Below are positions 63,660 through 64,000 of a stretch of DNA of 64,000 nucleotides, piece after piece. The stretch spans positions 29,792,639 through 29,856,638 of the forward strand of contig OY743184.1 in assembly GCA_963555705.1 (NCBI GenBank), read 5' to 3'. The notes under the pieces are model-generated. The model did no database searches and was not told the origin of the DNA. It was given only the letters and a program-made list of their open reading frames with translations. How positions within the stretch are numbered: position 1 is the first letter of the stretch; every line of letters begins with the position of its first letter. This DNA is from Ligustrum vulgare (taxonomy: Eukaryota > Streptophyta > Magnoliopsida > Lamiales > Oleaceae). Position numbers and translations under genes: made by a program.

Positions 63660-64000
63660 TGATGTGATCCGGAAAAGAAGCTAGCAATGTTATGATTCGG
63701 GACGAATCATCTTAGAGGAAGAGGGGATGATGTGATCCGGAAAAGGCGTCAAAAATGAGAAATCAAGATCCAGTCAATTATGTCAGAATTGGATGGATAA
63801 TATATGTTTTTCGAGTAGAAATAGGTCACTGAGCAAGACTCATGGGCAAAAGCACTTGAGCCCATTGATTTTAGGGCCAAATTCCATCGTTTGGGGCTTC
63901 AAATTGGCAAATCAATTATGCAGACGGAAATTTGCTATATTTCCATAATTATAGGATTTTTAATTATTTTGTTTCCTTTTGGTTTTTAGGTTATTTTCAT
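63660..64000 (+). repeat. 3' LTR of the young element, cut by window end
   Basis: Aligns to 60,655-60,995 with one mismatch (CAAATTCCATCG against CAAATTTCATCG). By the 5' copy it should end about 420 bp past the window. Confidence 0.9.

Larger units (their letters stand above)
60655..64000 (+). mobile_element. Young non-autonomous LTR retrotransposon with intact protease-derived ORF (right end beyond window)
   Basis: 5' LTR 60,655-61,417, primer site, leader, one 444-codon ORF, hairpin/purine-tract region, and 3' LTR from 63,660. Over the 341 bp of the 3' LTR inside the window I find a single mismatch to the 5' LTR, so insertion is recent. It has no RT, RNase H or integrase. Primer site, LTR ends (TGATGTGATCC...CTCATCA) and hairpin match the CRM-like/non-autonomous group. 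It inserted into the pol fragment at 60,111-60,654. Confidence 0.88.

Overview
The window is a eudicot-type plant nuclear segment. It is AT-rich with long non-coding stretches, and one host gene has typical GT-AG plant introns. Almost everything else is LTR retrotransposon, much of it nested, with target-site duplications (TSDs) readable directly from the sequence. The species cannot be named from sequence alone. No prokaryotic features, tRNA genes or CRISPR arrays were seen.

Host gene: eleven exons between 18,869 and 50,741 (+) encode a homologue of NFRKB, the nuclear factor related to kappa-B-binding protein. In animals NFRKB is an INO80 chromatin-remodelling subunit with an N-terminal DEUBAD domain. 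Spliced from the ATG at 18,961 the protein is 838 residues. Intron 2 (19,402-39,963, 20.6 kb) and intron 4 (40,259-47,726, 7.5 kb) are swollen by transposons, and intron 2 cuts the DEUBAD domain. An upstream in-frame-looking ATG at 18,869 is disconnected from the gene by a one-base shift in an A12 run.

Left flank (1-18,868): a solo LTR (640-3,105, TSD GGTAT), a MITE-like segment, and a decayed Ty1/copia element (4,929-15,826). The copia 5' LTR was later split by a non-autonomous Ty3-type element (5,193-9,372, TSD GTTCA). The presumed promoter and 5' UTR of the host gene follow.

Intron 2: a Tat-clade Ty3/gypsy element (19,845-39,628, +, TSD GTAAT) with an extra RNase H domain. Its 5' LTR was split by an Athila-like element in the opposite orientation (20,168-30,369, TSD TGAAG). 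Intron 4 holds a minus-strand CRM-like LTR split by other repeats, a DNA-transposon-like repeat, a deleted Tekay-like chromovirus, and two inverted Cassandra TRIM elements whose LTRs carry 5S-rRNA-like sequence.

Right flank (51,230-64,000): a mosaic of CRM-like chromovirus copies. One has a nearly complete gag and pol whose protein C-terminus runs into the 3' LTR. Around it are LTRs joined directly to mid-pol fragments. It ends in a very young non-autonomous element (60,655 to beyond the window) with an intact 444-codon ORF derived from the retroviral-type protease region but lacking the catalytic motif. The autonomous and non-autonomous elements share the tRNA-iMet-type primer site, LTR ends and a GATTCG/CGAATC hairpin next to the polypurine tract. 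The simplest reading is that the non-autonomous family is mobilised in trans by the CRM-like family. Several of their LTRs carry unusual arrays of the palindrome ACGGCCGT.
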